Source: Lepidodermella squamata (lineage: Eukaryota; Gastrotricha). From it: a stretch of 64,000 nt of DNA. Positions 1-12,700 of the stretch are shown here, one piece after another; positions within the stretch are counted from its first letter, which is position 1; each line of letters opens with the position of its first letter. The translations under genes were made by a program, and so were the position numbers. Location: contig JBLDXI010000025.1 of assembly GCA_047495785.1 (NCBI GenBank), positions 2,232,001 to 2,296,000 of the forward strand, given 5' to 3'. Under the pieces are notes generated by a model. It saw nothing but the letters and a program-made list of their open reading frames with translations. It was not told the DNA's origin and ran no database searches.

Positions 1-813
1 AGGTAACTTCGTCTCTCATTTCAGTTTCTGAACACTTCTCCGTGTAATTACATTGCTTGCGTTACTATCAAAGTTATGGACGATTAAAAAAGTTGAAAAA
101 TCGCCGGATAATCGGGACTCGCAAGCCATTCAAAGAATCGCATAATTTTCGAGCATTGTGTCGCTCCCGTTAACCCAACTCGTCGATATAAGCCGTTGCA
201 GTATTCTCCAGCTATCTCCCTTAAAATTAGGTCATTGAACCGTAAACCGTGTCGGCCAATCAAAAACTTCCAGCGAGTAATTATTTCATTTTTTATTATG
301 TTTTTTTCCTTTCAATATTTTCGGTCAATTTTTCCGAGTTGAGAGACAAACGTGCAACTTGTCGCGAGTCAAAGTTAATAGTAACATTCACTATTCATTA
401 TAATAATCAATAAATTATATCAATTTTCATCCATTTACACAACAGCAACAGCTCTAACTTTCTGTACATTATCATCAATATCTCGCCGAAAATTTTATTA
501 AATGAAACGAACGAGAATGTCTACAAATCAAAAGGCAAAGAGGAAGTCTCGAATCATCAGTTTTAGCATAATAACATAAAAAATGAAAAACCAACTCAAT
601 AAGGAGGAAAGTTTGCTATAATAATATTTCAGATTTTTTTACCATCAATTATTATCAAAAAAAACAAGAGATGATGATGAGAGAGAAATGACGTGAGCAT
701 AATCATTAATTTTGTTCAAGCGCGTTAAAATCGAATTGTTTACACTGATTAAGGCGGATTTTTTATTTTAAACTCTGAAAGACATGAAATTAATTTTTCT
801 AGCCCGATTTTCT
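1..813. other. 3' flank of the receptor kinase gene, no gene seen
   Basis: AT-rich sequence with no convincing coding frame on either strand. It lies downstream of the receptor kinase gene, which is read on the minus strand. An AATAAA polyadenylation signal on the minus strand (762-767) sits about 50 bp past the stop codon, so the mRNA probably ends just below 760. I see nothing else in 1-750. Confidence 0.6.
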
Positions 814-3800
814 TCAAGGCGTCGACGTTTCGGACGATGACCCGCCGCCGTTTTGCTGCGCGACCATAACCAACTGGCGATACTCGGCATCCGGGTTGTA
901 GCCGATAACTCGCCGTTGTAGTACCATCGACACCTCAGACATAGCCGGGCGGCGCGACGGATCGGCCCGCCAGCACTCTTCCATAAGGCACGCCAACTCA
1001 GCCGGGCAGTACGGCGACGGGATGCGCGGCAAATACGTCTCGTCATTCGACAGCTTACAAATGTGAGATGCTACGGCAGTTTCGTTTAGATGAGGCAGGG
1101 GTAGTAGGACCTCGGTCGGGGCGGGCGAGTAGGAGACAGTGCCCCAGGCTAGCAGTTCCCACAGGGTGACTGCAAATGACCAAACGTCAGATTTCGCCGA
1201 GTAGTCACCCGCTAGCAGGACCTCAGGCGCTGCCCACCGGACCGCGACCGGGCGATTCGCGCCTCGGCTCGACAGCGGCGTGTTCGGTTGAGAATACAGC
1301 CGCTGGTACCGTGTCCTAGCCGCCGCTGTGTCGGAGAGTTTCAGGACTAGCCCGACGCCGACGAAGCAATTCCGCGAGCCGACATCGCCGTGGCACATAT
1401 GCGCGACTGAGTCCATGTATCTGAGTGCCGAACTCAACTGCGAGGCGAGATGCAGCCGGCAGGATAGCGATAGGTACGAGCTGTGATCTGCTAACAAATC
1501 AACCATATCGCCTAATTTCGGCAGTTCATGCACGAGAATATTCGCCTGCATTGACTGGCCGACGACTAGCGATATGTTAGGGTGGTTCAAAATCGTTAGC
1601 AACCGGCATTCCGAGGCGAATTGATCGCGAGATATGTCCGGCGCGTTCGGGAAGAGGCGTTTCACCAAAACTAGGGCAGACGATACGGACTGGTCGTTTG
1701 ACCTAATTTCGCAGATGGTAATCTCGCCGAATTGCCCGCGGCCCAGGGTTTCGACGAGCAGCAACGACTCAGGGTCGATTTCGGCGACGAATCGCTCTTC
1801 GACCTCGGTCAACAACTGCTGGGCCTGTTCGTCCAGATCGTTCGCCGTCGCGCTGAGATTCGCCAAAATCGGCAGGGTGTTGCCGCAGGACCCGGTCCCG
1901 CACCCCGGCCCAGCCCTAGCGCCTAGGTCGTAGGCACTCAGGCGTGACGTGGTGTTATTGCCGGTCATTAGATGAGTCGAAGGCCGGCCGGTTGTTCGCG
2001 GCGAGGCGACCGATGTCCCAACATGCCACCTACGACCCGCGGCCGGGGAGATCCAGCGGCCCAGGGTGCCCATAGTCGGAGCATTCCCGTTGTTGCTATT
2101 CTGAATAAACTGCCGCTGATGGCTCGAATTCGGGGAGATGACGTTCGGCGGCATCGGGGCGCGGATCGTGGGGAGGAACCCTGGCTGCTCGTGAGGCGGG
2201 CTCACCGTGACCCCGAACGCGAGATGACCCGAATTCGGGGGTGAGGTCAACGCGTTAGGCATGAACCCTAGCGATGTCGCGGTTGTTGTCCAGTCGGAAT
2301 TCACGCTGACCAGCAACTGGCGGCTCCCGTAGGGCTTCTCAGCGGATCCATTGATATCAGGGGCGCCGGTCGAGTGGGGCGGCGAGGCGGAACCCGGTCC
2401 GGCTGAGGTGCTAGCCGCCGAGCCGCTGCTGCCGTTCGCCAACATGCACGCCTCATCGTCGTGCAAAACCGACCTGAGATCTCTCAAATCACCCCTGGGG
2501 CCCAGGGCGCAAGGCCGGTAGACAAAGGCGGCACTCGGGCGTTTTAAACCCCCTGATTCAATCGAAACACCCCGCCTTCGCTTTAACCTCCGCCGCCTGA
2601 TAACACAAGCGAGGACCACCACGAAAATCAACAGGGTGACTGCTAGGATCGACCCGACTACAATTGCGATGAACTCCTCACTCAACGGCCGCAGCTCAAT
2701 TATCGGTTTCGTTATCAACTGCCGATCGGGTACCACCGCCGGTTCGGTACTAGGACTGGTCGAGGCTGTGCTATCCGTCTCGCTATTCACGTCAACATTC
2801 TCCGTCGAGTCATCGCTGGTTAAATGGCCCTCCTTAAGCCGCTTCGACAGCTCCTCATCGATGATATTCGTCATTTGCGTCGTAATTTTCCCACGCCCTG
2901 GCTTGCCGGTTTTCCACTTATTCGGGTCTTTACTACCTGGTTTCTTCGATTTTTCCGATTTCTTCGTCGAGGTCGAAGTCAGGGTCGTTGTCGATGGCGG
3001 AATTGGTGTCGTAGTACTAGGCGTAGTCGACGTAGTAGTCGTGACAGTTGTCTCAGCGGTTATCAGCGCTAAATCACTCGCTGGAACCGAGTCGAAATGA
3101 ACCTCGCTAATCGCAATCCATTGCGAGGCGAAAAGCATCGTCATTTTAACATAACGGCCAATTGTTTTTGATAGATCGATTCGAATCGACTCTGGGTGGG
3201 CGGAATCCGACCGGACTGGCCTGGTTTCAACGGCTTTTTGAAACCAAACGCCGCCGATGGAGAATTCGAGTTTAACATAAGCCGGCGTTCTCACGTCTAA
3301 TTTAGGGTCGTTTGACGTGTGGATGATTGCTGACGAGAAGTTGCGGACGCTGTCGAATTCGAATAGGATGCGGATGGGTTGGCCGTTGTTGCGCCATGCG
3401 ACTGATCGCAGCAGGTTTCGCGAGTCGGGTTGTTGCGGGTTGGCGCCGGGTTCCAGCTGGCCGTCCATCAGGAGGCCGAGGCCTTGTATCCAACTGCCGT
3501 TTGAGAATGTACCGTCGTAGCGCGAGTCGTCGAGCAGAGCGTCACCGAGACGATCGCCGGGCGGAGTTGAATAGCTGACGTAGCCACCTTGAGAAAATAT
3601 AAATTAAAAATTAATAAAAAGAAAGATGGGAAATTCATTTTCCGAAAATTACCTAATAAAATTAACAAAAATTACTTATGGAGCAAATTTCAAAATGTCA
3701 AAATTCCGAAAATTCTGTGAAAATTTAGAATTTAAAAAATTTAAAAAATTTAGCACTAAAATGTTTCATCTGATGAGCTGAATAAACATAAAAATTCCCA

Positions 3801-6788
3801 AATCTTCTAAAATTTTCCAAATTACTCATTTTGAAATTTAAAAAAAATTTTATTTTAAATAAATCGAATCGATGATTTTCCAAATATTGGGCTGAATTCA
3901 TCATATTTTCCTCATTAATTTTCATCAATCAGAAGGTTTCAGCCATCAGATAAATAAGTTCTCAAATTCTTCAGTAAAAACTCGAGCATTGCAAATTTTC
4001 GAGCAATAATATCCAGATCAAATATTTTAAAAAAGTATGAAAAGCGGGAATTTGCAAATAAATATTCCAAATTGGCAAGCGAATTTTTAAATGGTCCGAT
4101 GCACATACTATTAAGCAAACTTTTTTAGATTTTCCCATTAGTAATAAATTCCAAAATCAATCAGAAAAATTCAGCCCGGTTATTGGCAATTCGCTGCCGC
4201 CAAGAAATGACCAATGACTATTCACGAGCATCGCAAATTTCCTAGTTTAACACTTCCATTGAAATGTTCCAGCCAATTTGTATGCAAAATTTTACCTCAT
4301 TAAAAAATATGAAAAAAATTATGTTTTTTCAAAAATTCAAGGCTTATTCAGATATTACAGATTATATTGCTAATATTTTCTTCGTTTCATGTCACATTTT
4401 TTCTTCCTTTTTCATCCTCATTTTTTATGAATGAATGCTGAATCTAGATTAAGTGTATAATTCATAAGTATTTACTTTTATCTCGACAGCCGTAGAATCC
4501 AAGATGCAGGCAGATCTTCTTGGCTGGCGCGTCAGCCGGCTGCAGCGGTACAATGCGAATGAACCGTGCTAGCAGGGGCGGGTCCAGCGCCGTCAGCTCG
4601 ATGCCACTCGAGTCGTCGTTGCCCTTCATCACCTGAAACGTCACAAACAATTGTAATATCACATCGTGCCATCAAAGTAAACACTTGACTCAAATATAAG
4701 TCATATTAATAATACCCGAAAATTATTACAATCAGCCATTTAGCATCATCATCATCGCCTTTTTACACGGTTCATTGCCTTAAATTGTATGCCTATTAGG
4801 GTGGCCGATAATGAAACAATAAAAGGTGCCCGCGACGAGAAAGTTGTTTACTTTGTTTCGGTCCGTTTATTACGCCTGATTTGACCCTGTGCGTTCAAAT
4901 AACTGGACGCAATAATATAAGTTGTCTTTTTCGAAAAATATTGTTGTGCCGCGGAGAAAAATCGAATTATATACCCGCTCTATAAATTTGTTTACGGCAA
5001 AAACTTGTTGTCTGCATCGTCGTATTTTTAAGGCGATTAAACCAGGGGCGTCGGATGAATTATCATTATCGTTATTATTTTTCATATACAGCCAAGATTT
5101 CGGCTGTAAAACGAAATAAAACACAAAGCCCTGAGGGATGCTTGCCGATATACACAAAAAGGCCAATTTAGCCTGCACTTGTCGTCGTGTTTTTGTTTAC
5201 GCCAGGTACTTACTATTACAGCGATGATAGAAATAAATATGCAAATACGACGTAACACTTTTTGAATTATAAGGTGGTTGTGGTTGACCGTTGGCCGATT
5301 CATATAAAATGCACGATAAACAGGTGTGAGAGAGCGTGGTAATAAAACACACCACGACGCGCAATTATCGGAAATAAATGCGATAAATTTTATTATTATG
5401 GAAATCACACACAAGCGACAACAATATAAACGGCGTCGCTAGGAAGTCGCTAAGCGCGGGTCGGAATTAAACCACAGATAATGTGGGAAAAATAGCCATA
5501 AATTGACCCCAATCATCGCAGAGGGAAAAAATTGAAAAAAATATATTTTTGATTAACCCTTTCATGGCGGAATTATTTATCTGCGGTAGAAAAAATATTT
5601 GAAGGCAGTTCTAGGGGTTTTAGAGGGCCCTGATCACGATTTTGAAACCCGTTTAACTCTATCTATCACCGCTAATGCTGTACAAAAAGTGGCCGAAATC
5701 GTCCTATCCGCCCAGCTGATTTCAGCAGATTTTTCGAACACCCTAATTTCTGTCTCAGGTGATTCCAGCTTTGGAATTTTAGATTATAAATTACTCCCAT
5801 GAATGTCCCCAAGATTCTCCCTCACTTAAATCGCCGAAAACATTCAGTTTAAAAAAGTTTCAGAGGCTCAGCATTCAGATCTGAATTCAGTTTTTCCAGT
5901 TTTTGCTCGCGACAGTTTTTGCAGCACAAAAACCATGCACTCCGCCTGTATGAGTCCTGGCGGATAGGACGATTTCGGCCGGTTTGATTAAATCTCAATA
6001 GCGTCGTCATTTTTAATTTCCAACTCGAAAAAATTTGCAAAGAGGTCAATGAGACTATGGCGGACACGGTGGTATTTTTTGTTGGATCAAAAAATGATCA
6101 GAAACCTATGAGATTTCAAGTTGAAAAAAATCGAAATTTCAATCTCAGGTTGACTATTTTCAAATTGCTTGTATGTCCTGACCATGCAAGATAACGGCGC
6201 CCTGGTCTTAAAACCTTGTAGCCAACATCGAAAAGCAATATTCCTGAAAAGGGCGATCAAAAATTCATCGAATTCAATTTTCTGTGAATTTTCAAAGTCG
6301 AAATTCCGAAATCGTCCTTCCCGCCGTGAAAGGGTTAAGGAGGATTTTTAATAAAAATTAGAAAATTAAATTACACCCCAAATTCAAAATTTTATAATTA
6401 TTTATAAAATTTATAAATTATATTTTTGTCAAAAAAATTCTCACCTCAGCTCCGTTGAAGAGTCGATAAACTTTCCAAGTTTCGTTAGATTTTCGCTTAA
6501 ATTCGATGCGATAACGTTCGACGTATTCATTGGTGGCCAACAGGCGGCCTTTTGTCAGTACGCCGCGGAAATAGTACAACGCGCCGTAGTCGATTTGCAG
6601 CCATTCCGACTGGTCAGTGGGCCGGTCGAACCCGGGGTGAACGTAGCCGCGCGAGCACCAGCCTTCACCCTCGAGTCGCACCTGGTTAGCGTCGAAATTA
6701 CCCTCGTAAGAACTCGCCGTTAACACGGCTTTATCGCCAACTGTTTTCAGCAATTCGTCATTATCCTGCTGGCCGCAGCTTAATGATC
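814..6788 (-). CDS. Discoidin domain receptor tyrosine kinase, 3' three exons (5' end not found)
   Basis: Three exons are visible: 6445-6788, 4476-4632 and 814-3587, joined by GT-AG introns with compatible phases, giving about 1090 residues. Order of domains: an F5/8-type discoidin domain (CGQQ at its start, GWCSRGY, DQSEWLQIDYG, closing with FYGC), then a discoidin-like domain beginning GYVSYSTPPGD with GLGLLMDG, a Ser/Thr-rich stalk, one membrane segment (about 2595-2674) followed by RRRRLKRRR, a long low-complexity juxtamembrane region, and a tyrosine kinase domain (about 870-1770). In this family the outer part binds collagen and the kinase signals inside the cell. The Gly loop GRGQFG, the lysine in LVLVKR, the alpha-C glutamate and APE are present. 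The catalytic loop reads HGDVGSRNC and the DFG position reads DTA, both unusual. The signal-peptide exon must lie upstream, above 6788, and I could not identify it. Confidence 0.9.
3588..4475 (-). other. Intron of the receptor kinase gene
   Basis: AT-rich intron of 888 bp, phase 1 (A|GT rebuilds a serine before GYVSY). The donor is GTAAAT and the acceptor CTCAAG. I see no gene or repeat inside it. Confidence 0.75.
5553..6338. mobile_element. piggyBac-like non-autonomous element (MITE)
   Basis: The element starts TTAACCCTTTCATGGCGG (5553-5570) and ends with the inverse, CCGCCGTGAAAGGGTTAA (6321-6338), 17 of 18 bases matching. TTAA at both ends followed by CCC termini is the signature of piggyBac-superfamily transposons, which duplicate a TTAA target. 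Inside is an exact 22-bp inverted pair (5691-5712 and 5959-5980), and a partial copy of that motif lies next to the right terminus. There is no transposase frame, so it would depend on a transposase elsewhere. It sits in the intron between the first two visible exons of the receptor kinase gene. Confidence 0.75.
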
Positions 6789-9700
6789 CTGAAAAAATGT
6801 GTAAATTTTTAATTAATGTTATTGATCATTAAATTAATTAATTTTTCCGTCATCAATTTCTCATCTGTGCCTAAACTAATTATTTAATTAGGCCCAATTT
6901 TTCGAGTCAAATACGACAGCACGGAAACGGGTGCGACGAACGACAGATGTCAGGCGCGAGATCAAGTCATCTGCCAGTCGCCCGGCTACTACTGGTTATC
7001 GCATAGCATTTGAGCCTATTTGCCAATATATATAACTATATAATAATAACATTGGCCGCAACTTGCGCAACACATTTGGCGACGGACTAAGAGGGGTGGG
7101 TGGGTCTTCGTTCGCACCCGCTAGGTCAGCCAGCTTATCGTCAGACCGGCGCCAAAATCGAAGCCGATAATGCCCAGCTTAGTTGCGTAACGCGCGATCA
7201 ATCGCACACACAGGCTTCTCTTTTATACTAATATTTATTATTATTACCCGTCGCCCGTATTTATTACATTACTCAATGTTTGCTAACAAGCTAATGGCCG
7301 GAATCAATTGGATTTGAGACCCTTTATTATTATCATCGCCCATTGTCTAGCCGGGCTAGAAATTTGTCACAACTCGACGAGGTCATTTCACTGAGAGAAT
7401 TAAATCACGACGACAGCCACCTTAATGAAAATAAATTTGAAAACAATGCGTGCTTGAGGTGTCAATGATCTTATTTTAAGGTCGCGCTGTATTATTTCTA
7501 ATTATCACAAGACCGCTGACCCGTATGAGTAGACGCGTGCCGAGTGCGCCTCACCGCCCCTATGCGCCACCCTACCTTGCCCACTCAACGTGTCAAGTGG
7601 CGACATAGGTGTGAAGCGTTTAAACATTATTTCGCAATCATTCACGCCACCGAGTTCCCATATGGCCAGCTACTAAAAATGGCAGCAAATAATTATTATT
7701 AGACTACCGGCGGCTTGTCGCCTAAGCTCAGACGGCTTATCTGGGCAAGCAGATGGCGAGCGATCTCACGATAATAGCCGCAAACCGGTAAACACTGAAT
7801 TGTTTACTCATAATCTTATTAAAAATGCCGGTGAAAGTTAAACGCGGTCACCTGTTGCAAAGATGAAAAATTTCGTTTTAATCAAGTCACGTATTCAAAA
7901 TTCTTAGCGAGCCGTCACGCGAAAAATTACCGCTATAAAAACAAAACGTGATTGACGTAACAAATAGCGAGCGTTCGGAATTCGAGTGTACAAAAGGCTC
8001 GCAGGCGTTGCCGACAGATAAATATTATTTATTGCGCGAAATCGTAACATAACAACGCACCGTTCAATTTCCCGTGCCGCCGTACGCTATACTAACTACT
8101 ACTATAAAGGTGAAAATTGCTGCGCGGTTAGACACCCTCGAAGCGCCGGGTGACGGTTATACGCGAAAGTACGCACTTGAAATTATTAAGGCGGCGGTAA
8201 ATATTTGCGCGATTTTTTCGGCGCGCGCGCGTCAAGAGGCGCGGCGGTGCTATTATCTTTGCGCGAACAGCCGCATCCTATGGTTACCTAAACCGGTTCG
8301 AACACTTGACGCGCCACTTGTCGTAATGCCTAAATTGAGTAAGTATAAGTAGACGTAAATATAAACGCACCTGAAACAGCCGCGATCGAGATCGAGATAG
8401 CGACGGTGATGTGAAGTAAAAATTCCACCTTAAAAATTCGCATTTGTCAAGTTTTCGCGTTTTTCTCACGATAACAGAAGCGAATTTTCGACAGCAGATG
8501 ATGTCATAAGTAAACAGCGGCAAAAATTGTGTGAAATATTAAATATCAAGTCTCTATAGGAATAAAAATAAACAAAACGGGAATTATTGTTATTATTTTA
8601 GCTGACAAGTAGAAATTTTTCCTGTAAAATAATAGCGTCTTTTGGGCTGCAAGCGGCGGTCAATTACGAGCCTAAAATATGAAGAGCGAGAGAGATATAT
8701 GCATTATAGCGATAGAGACATGAATGGGCCAAACGAATGAAAATTTTACCATCGTAGTCATAATCCACGATGCGATGCTAGTAACAATAATACAATATTT
8801 ACAATTTATGCCGGGGTATCATCGCCGCGCGCAATGTGGACACGAGTGGGGGTGAACTCTCGCGAAACACAGGAAGACATGATAATAAAAGTTGGCCCTA
8901 ATAAAACCGTAGTTGTAGTAAATTTATACATGTAGCGTTCTATACAGCATAAAATCGAAATTATATAGCGGTCATCATTATAAACAAACACATTCTCGTT
9001 GTAAGATAGATACTTTAGCTACGTTCAAAACACAGGGTGCCTCGTTCTATGAATATTATAAAAATAGCCAACAGAGTAATAAAACGACGGCAACACATCA
9101 TTTCCTGGGCCATTAATACGGCTATTAAGGAGTAAAGGAGCCAAGCGGGGGTGTGTAAAATTGTAAGAGAAAGTTTTTCGCCGCCGATAAACAGCTGTTC
9201 CAATAAATATATTGAATCGCTTATTACTCGTAGTATGGGCGAGAAAAGGGCTACTATGCACTACTACTTGGTCACCGCGTGAGACTTTGTGTGTCGCTAG
9301 TCACTCGGCCAATCAGCGCGCGCCGTGTGCGCACACCCTCCCATGCTCATGAATATTAATGTGCCAGCCGGGTGGACACAAACGCGACAACAACTCGCGC
9401 TGAGAAAATTAGCACGGCGGGAAACAAAAAATGCAAATTGCATATACAACATTTGTATTATAATTAGCCATATATACAGCAGACCAGAGCTAAATCCTAT
9501 TTTTGCTAAATTTGATAATAATGATAACGCGATGAACAAAACAACAAGATCGGCCAAAAAATCGACCCGCGAATAAGGCAGCACATTCGTGTTATTTCTA
9601 GCCGCCATGATCCATCTCGCTGCCCCTAGAGTGCATTATACTTCAACGCGCGGTCAGTTGCGGCCGGGCGCTAAAAAAAAATCACGCGCAAATAATAATT

Positions 9701-12700
9701 TATATTGCGCGCGCATACATTTCGGCGATCTGATCGGAACGCCCGCGCGATTGACTCGCGGACTACTACTATCTATTTCGGTGTAATTTCTTTATCAAAA
9801 CAATAGAAAATCGCGCCGCGGCTATATGCGCCGCAATTTAGCACGCCGATATAACTGTTATTATAACATTAAATTCTAGTCATGATTTCATCATATCGTT
9901 ATTATTAAAAAATCAAGAGGGATGAACAATATGCGGAAATATTTTTTTAACCGCAAGATTTTTGCACCGAGGAAAATTGAATAAAAATTGCGAGGGGCGA
10001 GAAAATTATAAAGTTATTAAGGAGGAGGAAGCGAAAAAATAGATGTGTCGGTCGAGTGTTTGGGGGACGCGTTGAGCAACAAGAAGCGGACGCGTAATCC
10101 GGTCGTAGGCGCGCGACTTGAAAAACGAGCCGTCGTGTTATGATTGCGATTAATAGGCCGTGGGAGTAATCGTCGTCTTAGATGAGCCTACTGGTATTAC
10201 TTTTATTGTTATAACCAGCAGCTCGGCAAGCAGCGCTGGGTGGCGATAAATGGTCGGCTTATAAATATAACGAGATAAAAGGATGAGCGCGCTCGAGAGC
10301 GAGGCCGAGCTCTACAAAAGCAAGCGATGCGGCTCAATGCCGCCGAGCCGCAGACAAAGGCGCGTACAACTTGCCTGTGCGTTGATGCTTGTCAACGCCG
10401 CCTTAATACGCGCAAACGGTGCGCACACGCGCGCTTATACTAGTTGTAATATATTCAACCTTTTACTTATTTTACAACTGCGACAGTACGACAATAAAAC
10501 ATCGTTTTCGCTGTCGCGAGATGCAGATAATACGCGCTCGGCTCGGCCCACTCGAGGCCGGGATGCCGAATAAACACGATGCGCGCCGACGCTGTCTTGA
10601 AATTGCGAGATAAAAGAGCGTAAACAGCAGCAGCAGCAGCAGCGCCCGGCCCCGTTTTGCTACAACACAAGGGCGCCCGTTCAAAATAACCTGTCAGATT
10701 TTTTTTCGTCGTTATATCTTGCTCGCTGCATCGGACAGGTTCAACAGGGCGCCTGTCTACGACGTTCTCGAGGCAAATAAAAACAAAAACAAGTGTTGTT
10801 GTTTTGTTACCAATTAACTAGTCAGACAACGGCTGAAGAGCTCTAATTTCTCTTAAGTAAACTCGCCTCAGGAGAGGCAACTTTGACGCCAAAATGTCAT
10901 CGCGGGACCATTGTTAGAAACGCAAGATTGCCCTAATGAGAGAAAAACGATAAGATGCTGCGGAATTTTCTCGAAGCGCACATTATTCGTGATAATTCAA
11001 CAAAAAACAAAAAATCCTAAAAAATCGCACAAAGTTTGAAAAAAAAATTAAGGAGGAATATTTAGATATCGAGCGGCTAGCTTGACCTCGCCTTTCGAAA
11101 TCGTTAAAACCGGGACTTTGAAAAATTCAGAAAAAATCGTTAATAATAACGTTTTCGATTTTCTAACGATGTTTCAAGAGGTAAGAACAACAAGTGTTAA
11201 GGAGTAAGATGGTAATGATTTTGAAGCTGGTGGTTTCACCTTGCGGCGGCGGCCGCCAAAAGCGACGATTGAGTAGCCGGTGGCGCGTGTCCGGCGCCGC
11301 GCGCCCGCCCGCCTGCCGCCCGGGTCGGCGCCGAAATGCTCGACTGGCAATCTCGCGCCTAATAATCAGTGTGAACAACAAACGCGGGCGAAGATCATTA
11401 GCCGGCTACTACTAAACAACTAATAAACAACAGATCGTAAATGTGTAGAGATGCCTGTATTATAGCAGTAGTAGTAGAAGTACTACAAGAAGAAGATGCG
11501 CGATAATTTTTACAAATTTGGCGCATTTTCGGTTTTGGCGTCGCCTTTGTCTGCGAAACCCCGTCCGCACGCCGACAAGAGGCGTCGTTTTACTAATTGA
11601 CTTTCCGTTCAAGAGGCGACGCCAAACAGACAAGAAAACTTGAACATCCGAAATCCGACGCATCAAAATTTCTCTAAAAGGGGATTAGCCAGCCGGTTGG
11701 TTGTAATTTATCTATTTGCTATTTTAATAAATAGCCACAAATTTATTGTTGTATCGCTGCTGCTGCTACTTATTAGTATTGCTAAAAACGGCCGCGGCTG
11801 ATTACGCGCCGAGAAATAATAAGTTATTGCGCAATGCCATTGACGCATCTTCAACGGCCCTTAGGGCGAAAGTAATTAAGGCGACTGGTAATTAGCCAAA
11901 TTCTACACGGCTCGCAGGTATTAAACCCAGCGGGTGGCGACCGCATGAGAAAACAGCCCCTCGACAGAAACGGTGACATGGCAAATTATCTACGCTAATT
12001 CAGAAATAAAAATACCAACCGCAACCAGCCACTATATGAATGAATGAACGTAAAAATAAAGGTGGTATAGTGTACAAATAGCTGCGATGAGACTGCTGAT
12101 GCTGATTAAACAGCACGCCGTGTAAATGATGATCAGTCAGTCAGTCAGTCGGGTCGTAAAAGAAGAAGAAGAAGAAGAGTTAGTGCTATATAGATGGGAT
12201 GGGTTATAAAATATTGTTTACGGATGCGCTTATTTATATAATCCGCGCGCGCGATCCGCCTTAATAACACTCGAAATTATTAGAAGTAGTCGGTTTGGTT
12301 TCACGGCTGCTGTTGTTTCACGGCAACGATGTTTTGTTAGCGGAAGAAAGTATCGCTGTGCGTTTTGTGGAAAAACAAAGCAGCCAGCGAGCAGAAGACG
12401 CGCGGGGCTGGGTTCGGTTTACAAACACACTGATCGAGGCGTCGAAATTACCGCGTGCCACAAAAACATAAACACGCGAATTAATCGCTACTAACCCAAG
12501 TTTTTTCGCGCGCCCGTAAACATGGCCAAAAATCTAAGGGCGTTGTTAAAAGTCACGTCCCTTCGAGCAGCAGCGGAGATAACAGCAGCAGACCGGGGCC
12601 GGTAAACACACACAGGAAGTTTTTCGAGCGACAAAGAAAGTAACAGGAAGCGAGAAAATGATAAAAGCTCGTGAGCAAATTTGCCTTCCATCGCCAGCCG

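Noticed and set aside
8226-8310. Possible tRNA because of a GGTTCGAAC B-box-like word
   Set aside because: No matching A-box and no acceptor or anticodon stem could be folded around it.
10625-10643. CAG repeat as a poly-glutamine coding segment
   Set aside because: No extended reading frame with a start or splice context on the relevant strand.
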